A stretch of DNA of 64,000 nucleotides from JAPOUP01 sp965221405 (lineage in GTDB: Bacteria > Pseudomonadota > Alphaproteobacteria > Rhodobacterales > Rhodobacteraceae): contig CBDCSE010000002.1 in the NCBI GenBank assembly GCA_965221405.1, positions 1,426,001 through 1,490,000 on the forward strand. Reading direction: 5' to 3'. The notes beneath the pieces are model-generated. The model did no database searches and was not told the origin of the DNA. It saw only the letters and a program-made list of their open reading frames with translations. Positions 51,215 through 59,632 of the stretch are shown in pieces. How positions within the stretch are numbered: position 1 is the first letter of the stretch; the number at the start of each line of letters is the position of its first letter. The translations under genes and the position numbers were made by a program.

Positions 51215-53045
51215 GGCGAAGGCGCTGCCGGTCCTGGCGGGGCGGCTGGGGCTGGAGCTTCCGCCGCCACGCGCCGTTCCCGACCCGGCCGCCGCGCCCG
51301 CGGTCCCGGACGCGGACGTCCCCGACACCGCGGTGGCCCGCCGCCGGGAGGACCTCGGCCCGGTCCGGTGGGGGCGCGGCCGACCGGCGGCGGTGGGAGG
51401 CGATGGTGGAGCGCCGCCATCCCCTGGGCTGGGCGCGCCCGCCCGGCGTGCGGGTGTACGGGCTGGCGTCGGAGGTGCCGCCCATGGCCGCCGCGCGGGT
51501 GGCGGAGGACCGGGAGGCCCGGTATCCGGTGCGTCCCGTGGCGGCCTGCACCCACGTCGGCCCGGAGCACTCCGGCCACGGCCATCACCGGGCGGGCTGG
51601 ACCTGCGCCGGGCGCGGCGGCGGCCGCCGGGCGGCGGCGGGCACGGTGCGCGTCCTGGCGCCGGGGACGGCTGGCGCGGGGCGCTGCACAGGACAGGGCG
51701 GCGGCCGGTCGGGACGCCGGGCGGGGCCTGTGACGGCGCGGACATCGACCGGGCGGAGCGCGGGTACGGGCGCTCCGCCCATGACCTTCGGGCGGATCCG
51801 CCGGCGCGTGACTGGCATGGGGCGGGCCTGGCTGGAGAACATGGGCGGGGAGCTGCCGGCCGTCCTGCCGGCGGAGGCCGCGAAAAGGGCCGCGTACCGG
51901 CTGCTGCCGGACCCGGGGGTGACCATGGAACACATTCCGGGGCCGCACTCCGGGGCGACCGCCGGCCGCTGCCGCCGCGGGCCCCTCGTGCCGGGCATGC
52001 AGGACACCACGACCCTGAACCATCCCAGCCTTGAGGCGACCGGGGGCCTTGCCGGTCCCGGCGGCGGCGGAAAGGGAAGCGTCGGCGTCCCCGCCCACGC
52101 CGGGCTGGCGGTGACGGCGGAGGGCCGCCCGCCGGGCCCGTGCGCCATGGACGCGGACCTGCGCGACGCCCCGGAGGACGACAGCCGGCGCTGGACCGGG
52201 GGCCCCGGCCGCGCCCGGGAACCCGCGGCCGCCCGCGCGGACACGCGGGTGGTCTCCGTCCGCGGCCGCGGGGGCGGTTTCCGGGAGCTCCCCGACAGGG
52301 CGGCGGGGCGCGGCGACGCGCCGCCGGCGCGGGCTGGCCGGTCGGGGAGGCGGCGGGTGCGGACGCCGGACGGCGGGGAGATGTGCCTGCGGGAGCGCGC
52401 CTCGGCCCTGCCCGCGCCCGCGGTGCCGGAGCCGGCGGTCCCGGCCTCCGGAGGCCCGGGGGCCCGAAAGGGGCGCGTGGCCCGCCCGGGGATCCGGGCG
52501 GCGGAGGTCACGGTGATGCCGCCGGGGGAGGAGGAGGGGCGCGCGGAGCCGCCGCGCTGGCTGCCGCTGGCCTCCGGGCGGCCGCGGCCGGGCGTGGCGG
52601 ACGCCGTCCACGCCGCGGAGGTGCCGGGCCGGTACCGCGGAAGGTGGACCGTGGAGACCTGGTCCAGGACCCCGGGTCCGGCACCCGGATCAGGGACCGC
52701 AGGCCCGGCGCCGCCGACGGCCCGCGCGGGCGCCCCGCCTCCGGCGCCGTCACCGCCCGGCCCGCGTCGCCGACATCACCATGCCCGCGCGCGGGCGCCC
52801 GGAGACGCCCGCGACCGATGTCTGTCCGGAGGGGGACATTGACCTCCCGCACACCCTGCCGGGGCCCGGGGCCACAGGGAGGCCGTCCGGATGGAGGGAG
52901 ACCGCGTCCCCACCGTCAGGGACCCCGTCACCGGCATCGGGCGCCCCGTCGGCGCCCACCCGTTGAGGCGGCAGCCGCCGCGCGGGGTGAAAAAGGTCTG
53001 GCAGGGACCCGGGAGGCTCAACCGGGCCATCCAGGTGCGTGACGC
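51215..53045 (+). pseudogene. Decayed DUF4338 plus IS4-type transposase inside IS630
   Basis: An N-terminal DUF4338-like stretch reads WEAMVERRHPLGWARPPGVR, then RVAEDREARYPVRPVAACTH and VGPEHSGHGHHRAGWTCAGR, the DruA 'RPVLAxTFVGPEHSGTCYRAAGW' block with substitutions. After frame changes, an IS4/Tn5-like transposase follows from 51780: MTFGRIRRRVTGMGRAWLEN, AYRLLPDPGVTMEHIPGPHS, LVPGMQDTTTLNHPSLEATG (first aspartate kept), VVSVRGRGGGFRELPDRAAG where the second aspartate position is altered, and PGRYRGRWTVETW, the Y-R-E signature. It is a second, divergent element of the same architecture as the intact one at 23-25 kb. Confidence 0.65.
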
Positions 53046-53121
53046 CCTCGGCGGGAGAAGACGGATTTGAGATTCACATACAGGTGTGGGCTGTTGCAAG
53101 ACCGGACGCCTGTGTGTGTGT

Positions 53122-53145
53122 GGGGGGGGGGGGGGGGGGGGGGGG
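53122..53145 (+). repeat. Homopolymeric tract of 24 G, after (TG)6
   Basis: Six TG repeats (53111-53122) run directly into an uninterrupted run of 24 G. It lies at the junction where the second IS630 transposase tail resumes. Such a tract is highly prone to slippage, and its true length may not be resolved in the assembly. Confidence 0.9.
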
Positions 53146-53318
53146 TCATGCACCGCCACGTGACGCGTGACCGGTTCCACGCGGATCCGCGCCGGTTCAC
53201 CGAAGCGATTTTCCGCTTTTTCGACGAGACCCTGCCAAGGGAGTGGGAGGCCATCGCGGAATCCGTCACCGGCAGTTTCCGGGTGGTCACCCATGACGGA
53301 CACCGCATGGCCGGATAG
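53146..53318 (+). pseudogene. IS630-family transposase, C-terminal part (copy 2)
   Basis: Reads MHRHVTRDRFHADPRRFTEA, IFRFFDETLPREWEAIAES and VTGSFRVVTHDGHRMAG, then stop. It is the same ending as copy 1 with a few substitutions, separated from its N-terminal half by 1.9 kb. It has no independent function. Confidence 0.85.
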
Positions 53319-53385
53319 CGGATCCGGCCATGCGGCGGAGGGCGAACCGGGCCGGAAAGTACGGTCCAGTTCAGTTCAGTGAGTA

Positions 53386-54132
53386 TAAAGCCGGAGGAGA
53401 GCATCGCGGCTGTCACGCTCTCACCTGCCAGAAGGGCTTCCGGGTGCAGTTCAGATTTTTTGATGCATGCTCACGCTGCACCATTTTCACTCCCGTTTGG
53501 TTGGTTCTAATGGCAATTTCCGGTCGACTCCGTCAGTTCGAGCCGGTTCGGCAAGCCGATTGTCAAAAAAACTGAACTACACCCAAGGCTTCCTGTGCCA
53601 CCCGGATTCGGGTACCGGACAACCCGGGGCACCGGAAAGCTGGGCGGGAGCATCGCGAGTGAAAATCCTCCATGCGAAGCGTCTGGCTAACATCAAAATC
53701 GCCCTTTGTGCCGCGGATTTCTATCTCGATGAACTCGGGCCAACCGGATAATCTGAGAACTATTCATCCGCGACTTTCATCGGGTGACAGCATTCGGAAC
53801 GGCTCGTGCAGCGGGTTTCGACGCTGGGTATGCCGATGACGCCCACGAACTTTGGAATCACAGCCACTAGCGGCTGCTCCATATATGAGCTGGCGCAGGA
53901 CAGCGCCAGCATCGTCCTCTGCCCGGTCGCCAGGGCCAAGGGTCCCCTCGGCCTGACCCGGATCCCTCCGGACGCGTCGACATCCAGTATGGAGACCTGG
54001 CTTGTCACGCATCGGGAGATTCAGACCAGTCGCCACATCCGCCTGACTTTCGATCACCTTCAGGCTGGCCTCGTTACACGACCATAGAGAACAAGAACGC
54101 GATCGTGGGTGTAATCAGCCCTCCAGCCCAGT
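53386..54132. other. Gap between the IS630 block and the C-S lyase
   Basis: About 750 bases. Short overlapping frames exist on both strands around 53760-54090, but none has a motif or good ribosome site. No gene is supported. Confidence 0.5.
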
Positions 54133-55302
54133 TCACTGAAGATCCATGAATGCATCCTGCACCCGGCTCACCGCTTCTTCAATTACGTGGCGTGAAGCGC
54201 CGATATTGAAACGCAAGAAAGCCTCACCGCCGGACCCGAACGCCGAACCGAAATTGGCGGCAACACGGGCATTGCCCGCAACCCGCGCGGCAAATTCCTC
54301 CGACGACATACCCGTTCCCGAAAAATCGACCCAAGCAAGATAGGTGGCCTCGAGCGGCATGGACGAGAGCCCCGGGATGGAATTGATGCCATCATCGAAA
54401 AGCCTGCGGTTGCCATCCAGATATTCAACAAGTCCATCCAACCAAATCGCCCCGTCAGGTGAGTAGGCGGCCGCGACCATATGCATTCCGAACGCATTCG
54501 GCGACATTCCCAGACCGAGCATTCGCTTGGCAAATCTCTCCCGCAGGGCTTCGTTAGCAATAATGACGTTTCCAACATGAGCGCCCGCGATGTTGAAGGT
54601 CTTTGTGGACGCCGACATCATCACCAACCGGTCATCTATGCCGTCGATATGCACCATCGGTGTATGTTTAACTCCGGGATAGACAAGATCGTGGTGTATC
54701 TCGTCCGCGACCAAGATCAGATTGTGTCTTCGGGAAAACGCAGCGACTTCCTGCAACTCCCCACGCGTCCAGACCCGGCCACCAGGATTATGCGGCGAGC
54801 AGAGGATCACCATTCTTTCGCTACCGTCCATCTGCCTGTCGTAGCTGTCAAAATCCATCCCGTATCTACCGCCGTCATTGGAAAGACGGCATTCCACCAC
54901 ATGTCGCCCCAATCCCCTGATCACCTTTGCGAAGGCGTGATAGACAGGCGTGAAGAGAACGACGCCGTCGCCGGGTTTAGTGAACGTCTCGATGCACATC
55001 GACGTACCGTTCACCAGCCCGTGCGTGGTGAAGACGTGCCGCTGGTCGACGTCCCAGCCATGCCGCTCACGCATCCACCAAACGATCGAACTGAGATAGT
55101 CGCGATCATCCCCGAAATAACCGTATATGCCGATATCCATCATCCTGCGCAAAGCTTCCTGAACACAGTCGGGGGCGCGGAAATCCATATCAGCAACCCA
55201 CATGGCGATACCTGTGTCCTTTGGAACGCCATATAGCTGCTCCATCAGGTCCCATTTCGCCGAATTGCTGTCACGGCGATCTATGCGCTCGTCAAAGTTC
55301 AT
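54133..55302 (-). CDS. patB: PatB/MalY-type cystathionine beta-lyase (PLP-dependent)
   Basis: A fold-type I PLP enzyme of 389 residues. AMWVADMDFRAPDCVQEAL and GIYGYFGDDRDYLSSIVWWM near the N-terminus and HNPGGRVWTRGELQEVAAFS in the middle are MalY/PatB hallmarks. VADEIHHDLVYPG supplies the aspartate that contacts the cofactor, and MSASTKTFNIAGAHVGNVII carries the PLP lysine. The C-terminal RFNIGASRHVIEEAVSRV contains the arginine that binds the carboxylate. It cleaves C-S bonds of cystathionine or cysteine conjugates, giving pyruvate, ammonia and a thiol. It is a single gene on the minus strand, facing away from def. Confidence 0.92.
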   Translation of the reverse strand: MNFDERIDRRDSNSAKWDLMEQLYGVPKDTGIAMWVADMDFRAPDCVQEALRRMMDIGIYGYFGDDRDYLSSIVWWMRERHGWDVDQRHVFTTHGLVNGTSMCIETFTKPGDGVVLFTPVYHAFAKVIRGLGRHVVECRLSNDGGRYGMDFDSYDRQMDGSERMVILCSPHNPGGRVWTRGELQEVAAFSRRHNLILVADEIHHDLVYPGVKHTPMVHIDGIDDRLVMMSASTKTFNIAGAHVGNVIIANEALRERFAKRMLGLGMSPNAFGMHMVAAAYSPDGAIWLDGLVEYLDGNRRLFDDGINSIPGLSSMPLEATYLAWVDFSGTGMSSEEFAARVAGNARVAANFGSAFGSGGEAFLRFNIGASRHVIEEAVSRVQDAFMDLQ

Positions 55303-55402
55303 TCCGATGGTCTCCGCTTACTCCCCAAGGGCAAGCTAGATTACGCTGACGCGTGAGCAAGGCAACGTTGCCAATCCAGTTTCCGGGTCATAGATAAATC
55401 GC

Positions 55403-55924
55403 ATGACAGTCAGAAACATCCTTATCCATCCCGATCCACGACTGAGGAAATGCTGCGAGCGCGTGGACGAAATAACACCCGAGCTTCGCAATCTGGCCGA
55501 TGACATGCTGCAGACAATGTATGAAGCGCCGGGCATCGGGCTAGCCGCGCCGCAGATTGGCGAATTGAGGCGCTTGATCGTCATGGACTGCGCTGAGGAA
55601 CCGAACACACAGCCAAGTCCGATCGTGCTTTTCAACCCGGAAACCGTCTGGAACTCCGATGAAGTGGAAACCCGGGATGAAGGCTGCCTGTCGCTTCCCG
55701 AGCAGTTCGCGGAAATCCAACGTCCCGCCGAAGTGCGTGTGCGCTGGGAGGATCTCGACGGCCAGCCCCAGGAAGAGAAGTTCGACGGCCTATGGGCAAG
55801 ATGCGTCCAGCACGAGATCGATCACCTGAACGGTCGACTCTTGATAGACTATCTGACACCGTTGAAAAGACAGATGATAACCAGAAAAATGGTTAAGCTG
55901 AAACGGGAGCGCACGAGAGCGTGA
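55403..55924 (+). CDS. def: Peptide deformylase
   Basis: The metalloenzyme of 173 residues removes the formyl group from nascent N-terminal methionine. All three catalytic motifs are present: PGIGLAAPQIG (motif I, residue 45), DEGCLSLPEQ (motif II, with the metal-binding cysteine) and QHEIDHLNGRLLID (motif III, HExxH). The basic C-terminal tail (RKMVKLKRERTRA) is usual. It is followed 139 bases later by fmt, its functional counterpart, in the same orientation. The intergenic gap contains no other gene. Confidence 0.97.
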   Translation: MTVRNILIHPDPRLRKCCERVDEITPELRNLADDMLQTMYEAPGIGLAAPQIGELRRLIVMDCAEEPNTQPSPIVLFNPETVWNSDEVETRDEGCLSLPEQFAEIQRPAEVRVRWEDLDGQPQEEKFDGLWARCVQHEIDHLNGRLLIDYLTPLKRQMITRKMVKLKRERTRA

Positions 55925-56063
55925 GACGACGGACATGGCTCTTAAGCCGCCGATTCCGAGACTCAGTCTGGCAAGCTACCGAAGACGGATTTCCCGCTAG
56001 CGCACAGCCGGAATCGGGCGGACATCAAGAATACCATTAGGCGAAACAGGCACGGAGGCCCAG

Positions 56064-57032
56064 GTGAGGATCGTTTTCATGGGCTCACCCGACTTTTCGG
56101 TTCCAGTACTGGACGCGCTGAACGCTGCGGGCCATGAGATCGTCTGCGTTTACTGCCAACAACCACGCCCGGCGGGTCGCGGCCAGAAAGACCGCCGAAC
56201 GCCTGTCCATGACCGTGCCGCGGAGCTCGGCCTATCGATCAGGCACCCCGGATCGCTGCGCTCCCCGGAAGACCTTTCGGCCTTCGCGGCACTTAACGCC
56301 GACATCGCCGTGGTCGCCGCCTACGGGCTGGTTCTGCCATCTGGAATCCTTAGCGCACCGAAACAAGGTTGTGTCAACATCCACGCCTCCCTACTGCCGC
56401 GCTGGCGAGGTGCCGCACCGATCCATAGAGCGGTAATGGCGGGGGATGGAGAAACCGGAATTTCGATCATGCGGATGGATGCAGGCCTCGATACCGGACC
56501 CGTGCTGCTTCGCACCGCCACACCGATAAACGCTACGGACACCGCCGGCGATGTGCATGACCGACTGTCGGCGATGGGTGCCGCGCTGATCACTGGGGCG
56601 CTTGACCGCCTGAACGAAATGATTCCGGAACCACAGGAGGCCCAGGAAGCCACCTATGCAAGGAAGATCGACGGGAACGAGACCCGCGTCGACTGGAATC
56701 GGCCGGCACATTTCGTCGATCGTCAGATAAGGGGCCTTTCCCCAATTCCCGGTGCCTGGACAACTTTTAAAGGAGAACGCATCAGGCTTCTCTCAAGCGT
56801 TCCGGCAGACGGTCGCGGAAAGGCAGGTCAGGTGCTTGACCGAAACCTGACGATCGCATGTGGAACCGGTGCCGTGCGCGTCACCAGACTTCAGCGCGCT
56901 GGCAGACGGGCAATGGACACCGCCGAAGCCATGATCGGCTGGAAAGACGCGCCGGGAACCTTTGATTACTTATTTGGTAACGATGGATACGAAGGCAGCG
57001 CACCGGCGAGCGGATACCCACGCTCGCATTGA
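56064..57032 (+). CDS. fmt: Methionyl-tRNA formyltransferase
   Basis: Fmt formylates Met-tRNAfMet for initiation. The product of 322 residues begins with GTG (MRIVFMGSPDFSVPVLDALN). The catalytic domain has VNIHASLLPRWRGAAPIHRA, giving the Asn-His pair and the SLLP loop near residue 110, and IMRMDAGLDTGPVLLRT with the catalytic aspartate. The C-terminal OB-like domain contains RQIRGLSPIPGAWTTFKGER. The start was chosen because it is preceded by AGGCCCAGG and gives the family N-terminus. It forms the standard def-fmt pair; the usual third gene truA is absent and the sequence after the stop is decayed. Confidence 0.96.
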   Translation: MRIVFMGSPDFSVPVLDALNAAGHEIVCVYCQQPRPAGRGQKDRRTPVHDRAAELGLSIRHPGSLRSPEDLSAFAALNADIAVVAAYGLVLPSGILSAPKQGCVNIHASLLPRWRGAAPIHRAVMAGDGETGISIMRMDAGLDTGPVLLRTATPINATDTAGDVHDRLSAMGAALITGALDRLNEMIPEPQEAQEATYARKIDGNETRVDWNRPAHFVDRQIRGLSPIPGAWTTFKGERIRLLSSVPADGRGKAGQVLDRNLTIACGTGAVRVTRLQRAGRRAMDTAEAMIGWKDAPGTFDYLFGNDGYEGSAPASGYPRSH

Positions 57033-57278
57033 AGAGGCTCTGCGGCAGATTCAGCGAGTACATGAAGAAACCCGGAAATCGCTTGATTTCCCCGTAAGTC
57101 GGTGCCAGTCGAATTGAGGCGTTTCCGGAATGTCCGGAAGGAACACTCTCGCATGGGTAGAGCCGGGTTCGAACGAGACCATCCTGTCGGTGCGGTGTGA
57201 AGTGCGGGAGACAGGTGACGAGATTGAGATAGGCCTGTCGGGGGAACCGGTCGTCCGCACGTCTGCAACGGCACCACG

Positions 57279-57512
57279 CTACGACGAATCCTTCGACGAA
57301 GCAGTACGCCGCTGGCTGCTCACCAACTCGGCCTTGACGAGATGGGCGTCGGCGTCAGGAAAGCCGAGATCGGCGAAGACGTTGCCGCTGCCGCGCTCCA
57401 CGGCGGTGTCGTCGGGTTCCATCGCGTCAGCCTTCACGGTGATGTCGCTCGGCGGTGCGCCGACACGGCGGGATGTCGGCGCACCGCGGAAGGGGGGGCG
57501 CGCACAACCCAT
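57279..57512 (-). pseudogene. XRE-family antitoxin, N-terminal remnant
   Basis: On the minus strand a frame contains ERGSGNVFADLGFPDADAHL followed by VKAELV, the highly recognisable beginning of HigA/HicB-like XRE antitoxins that accompany RelE/HigB-type toxins. The helix-turn-helix that should follow (RI..II..R.LTQ...A) is missing; the frame ends in unrelated residues. No toxin gene is visible, so the module has been lost, perhaps at the same event that left the adjacent tRNA fragment. Confidence 0.65.
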
Positions 57513-57531
57513 TGAAATTATGGAAGATATC

Positions 57532-57576
57532 TGGTTGTGGGGGCAGAATTTGAACCTGCGGCCTTCAGGTTATGAG
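57532..57576 (-). repeat. 3' half of tRNA-Met (CAT): attachment-site scar
   Basis: The complement reads CTCATAACCTGAAGGCCGC, AGGTTCAAATTCTGCCCCC, ACAACCA: anticodon loop CTCATAA, the 3' stem, the T arm and CCA of an elongator tRNA-Met. The bases upstream do not form the 5' half (GCTGA cannot pair with CCTGA). A 3' tRNA segment ending at the CCA is the typical trace left by an integrase using a tRNA as its attachment site. Confidence 0.65.
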
Positions 57577-57643
57577 TCAGCTGATCCGACGGAACGGGCG
57601 TCTCGTGGGGAAAGGGAAAAGGACGATCCGAAGACCGCTACGG

Positions 57644-57934
57644 CTACGGGCCACCGGCGATCCGCTGCAAGTCGGGCGCGAAGGTGATCAGGGCGGCGAT
57701 GGCCGCGATGATGATGGCGGTCTGCCACCAGCGTGACGAGGCCATGCGGTCGGCTGCCGTCGCCATACGCTCCGAAAGCGCGGCGTCACGCTCCGCCGCC
57801 CGCGCGTCACGCTCCGCCATACGGCGCTCGAAGCGCTCCAGCGCCTTTTCATACGTCGCCTGATGCGCGTTCATGCGTTCCTCCAGCACGGCGATGCGCT
57901 CCGAAAGTGTGTGGTTGTCCGGCGCGTCGCCCAT
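57644..57934 (-). CDS. Small coiled-coil protein with a C-terminal membrane anchor
   Basis: A 96-residue protein. MGDAPDNHTLSERIAVLEER is followed by a long charged helix with heptad-like spacing (ALERFERRMAERDARAAERD and AALSERMATAADRM), then one hydrophobic segment WWQTAIIIAAIAALITFAPD near the C-terminus. The layout resembles XhlA-type or DUF1640-like tail-anchored proteins. No known catalytic motif is present. A short GAGGA lies too close to the ATG, so a GTG start a few codons upstream is also possible. It stands between the tRNA scar and the LPS genes and may be of phage origin. Confidence 0.6.
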   Translation of the reverse strand: MGDAPDNHTLSERIAVLEERMNAHQATYEKALERFERRMAERDARAAERDAALSERMATAADRMASSRWWQTAIIIAAIAALITFAPDLQRIAGGP

Positions 57935-58077
57935 TCCTCGAACGTAGGCACCCCCACTGCCCCTGTCAAGCCGGGACGTCCGGTCGGCCGGACATACCAC
58001 TACCACCCGATTGGGACTGGATGCATTGATGTCCTTGGACGGCAGGGGAAGACGGCACAGAGTCGCCCGACCCCAAA

Positions 58078-59103
58078 TCAATCGAGAAGCTCACGATAGA
58101 TTTTCATGATTGCCCTCGCTTCCCGATGAATTCCAAACCGATCCTCTACATGCCTGCGGGCGGTTTCGGAAAGAACGGCGCGCAAGGCGGTGTCCTCCAC
58201 CATCTCACCTATCGCCACCGCCATAGGCGCCACCTCGCCGGGTGGCACGAGGCGACCAACCCCTGTCGAAAGGAGTTCGGGAAACACACCCACTGCCGTT
58301 GCGACGACCGGAATACCACACGCCATTGCCTCCAGCGGGGTCAGACCGAACCCTTCCCACCTTTGAGGCGCGACATAAAGATCAAGCGCTGGATACCAAT
58401 CGGTAATTCTATGTGACGGCACTTCCGGCAGAAACATCACCTGATCAGCAACGCCTTCGTCACGCGCCCTCTTTTTCAGAAGCGCCAGGAACGAGAGGTG
58501 TCTCTCGACCGCCCTGCCAAGGATTATGGCGTGAACATCCGAACGACGCTTAAGTATGGGGAGCATCGCCTCAAGAAATACGTCCGTTCCCTTCTGTGAC
58601 CGGATCCGCCCGAAGCACCCGACCAGAATACCTTCGGGAAGCGCCAACCGTTTTCTGAGGCCAGCCCTGTCTATGGATGGGCGGAAGGCATCCGTGTCTA
58701 TTCCATGAAAGATCACGGTTGACGGACATCCGAGATAGTCTGCCGACTTGCCCGATGTAGCGATCACCGCATCCATCCGCGAAATGAGCCAGCGTGTGTA
58801 GCCTGTGTGTCTACGCTGCGATGCGGAGGTGAATAGCAGCCTGTATTTCCTTCTGAATATCACCCGGAGAACGAGACCAAATAGCATTTCGGTGTTTCGG
58901 CGTGCATGCCATACACGCCAACGGTCGCGAGGCATCGTAGCCGCATGAAACAGCGAAATGTGTGGGACATGCGGTGGAAGGCCCGGACCCGTGGCCATCA
59001 CATCCATCTCTCTCGCCATGAGCGGCACAAGGCGCACCACCGTCGCCGTGACGCCGGACAGGTGCCGTTTGAGGTTCGGCGCGATAACGTCGATTTCTTT
59101 CAT
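58078..59103 (-). CDS. Glycosyltransferase family 4, LPS core type
   Basis: The 341-residue GT-B glycosyltransferase of the GT4 family probably transfers a sugar to the LPS core on the cytoplasmic side. GVTATVVRLVPLMAREMDVM gives the N-terminal glycine loop, ISRMDAVIATSGKSADYLG and VIFHGIDTDAFRPS the middle, LVGCFGRIRSQKGTDVFLEA the donor-site beta strand, and RWEGFGLTPLEAMACGIPVV the EX7E motif. It ends ARAIMKIYRELLD. The start at 59103 gives MKEIDVIAPNLKRHLSGVTA, typical of this group. It is on the same strand as waaA, 530 bases downstream, with a decayed gap between. Confidence 0.9.
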   Translation of the reverse strand: MKEIDVIAPNLKRHLSGVTATVVRLVPLMAREMDVMATGPGLPPHVPHISLFHAATMPRDRWRVWHARRNTEMLFGLVLRVIFRRKYRLLFTSASQRRHTGYTRWLISRMDAVIATSGKSADYLGCPSTVIFHGIDTDAFRPSIDRAGLRKRLALPEGILVGCFGRIRSQKGTDVFLEAMLPILKRRSDVHAIILGRAVERHLSFLALLKKRARDEGVADQVMFLPEVPSHRITDWYPALDLYVAPQRWEGFGLTPLEAMACGIPVVATAVGVFPELLSTGVGRLVPPGEVAPMAVAIGEMVEDTALRAVLSETARRHVEDRFGIHREARAIMKIYRELLD

Positions 59104-59632
59104 CTCTCAGCGCCCACGTTTCCCGCCAGAGCAGCCAATGACGTTACAGGTCCACCGGCGCGCTCCGCGCCATCGTACCGCACACGCGCACACTGGACCA
59201 ACGGTGTTGCACCGGTCCGTAATCCCTGGAAGCGTTGGATAAGCGACGGCATTACCAAGCCAGACAGCGGGGACAGAGACCGTTTCGCGCCATAGCCCGG
59301 TCTAAGGTGATGAAGCGGCTTCCAGCTCGGTTTCGCATGTCGGCGACCATCGCACGGAATCCCCCAACGGGCCACATCATCGCGACAGGCTGAATGACGG
59401 GGCCTTCGATACGAACGCCATGCCGCCCCGGCGGGAACCTGGCGGAAAGGTAAGGGACGGGAGATTCTGGCGGTGATGTCGCCATCTTTTAGAACCATCG
59501 GAGAAGTTCGCTCTCGAACGGGACATCCCGCCAGCTTCCGGGCACCACCCATTCGGGGAAAGCTTACAGTCTGGGATAGGGAAGCGCGAAGCGTTCGCGG
59601 TGTGGGCACCGGAGGATCTTGCGGGCGAGGAC
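59104..59632. other. Gap in the LPS gene group, probably a decayed gene
   Basis: About 530 bases between two minus-strand LPS genes. Fragments of open frame occur in all three minus frames, none of which I can assign. In related genomes lpxK or an acyltransferase often follows waaA, but no matching motif (for example GGAGKT of lpxK) could be seen. Either a decayed gene or plain spacer. Confidence 0.4.

Larger units (their letters stand above)
50473..53385 (+). mobile_element. IS630-family element copy 2, interrupted
   Basis: The left end TACTCGGAATCATTAATTCG (after TA at 50471-50472) and the right end GTTCAGTGAGTA (before TA at 53386) are the same as in copy 1. The element is 2.9 kb instead of 1.2 kb because about 1.9 kb of another, DUF4338-IS4-type element and a G-tract separate its two transposase halves. 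The block is extremely GC-rich and heavily decayed. Confidence 0.8.

Noticed and set aside
50947..52611. Long minus-strand frame (554 codons) in the decayed DUF4338/IS4 block
   Set aside because: Biased GC-rich composition without motifs; the plus strand shows recognisable though broken transposase blocks.
53806..54087. 93-codon plus-strand frame before the C-S lyase gene
   Set aside because: No ribosome site, no motif, and an overlapping antisense frame of similar length; coding cannot be supported.
59252..59485. 78-codon minus-strand frame in the LPS gap as lpxK or an acyltransferase
   Set aside because: Neither the lpxK P-loop nor acyltransferase motifs (HX4D, PDGPRGP) could be found in any frame.
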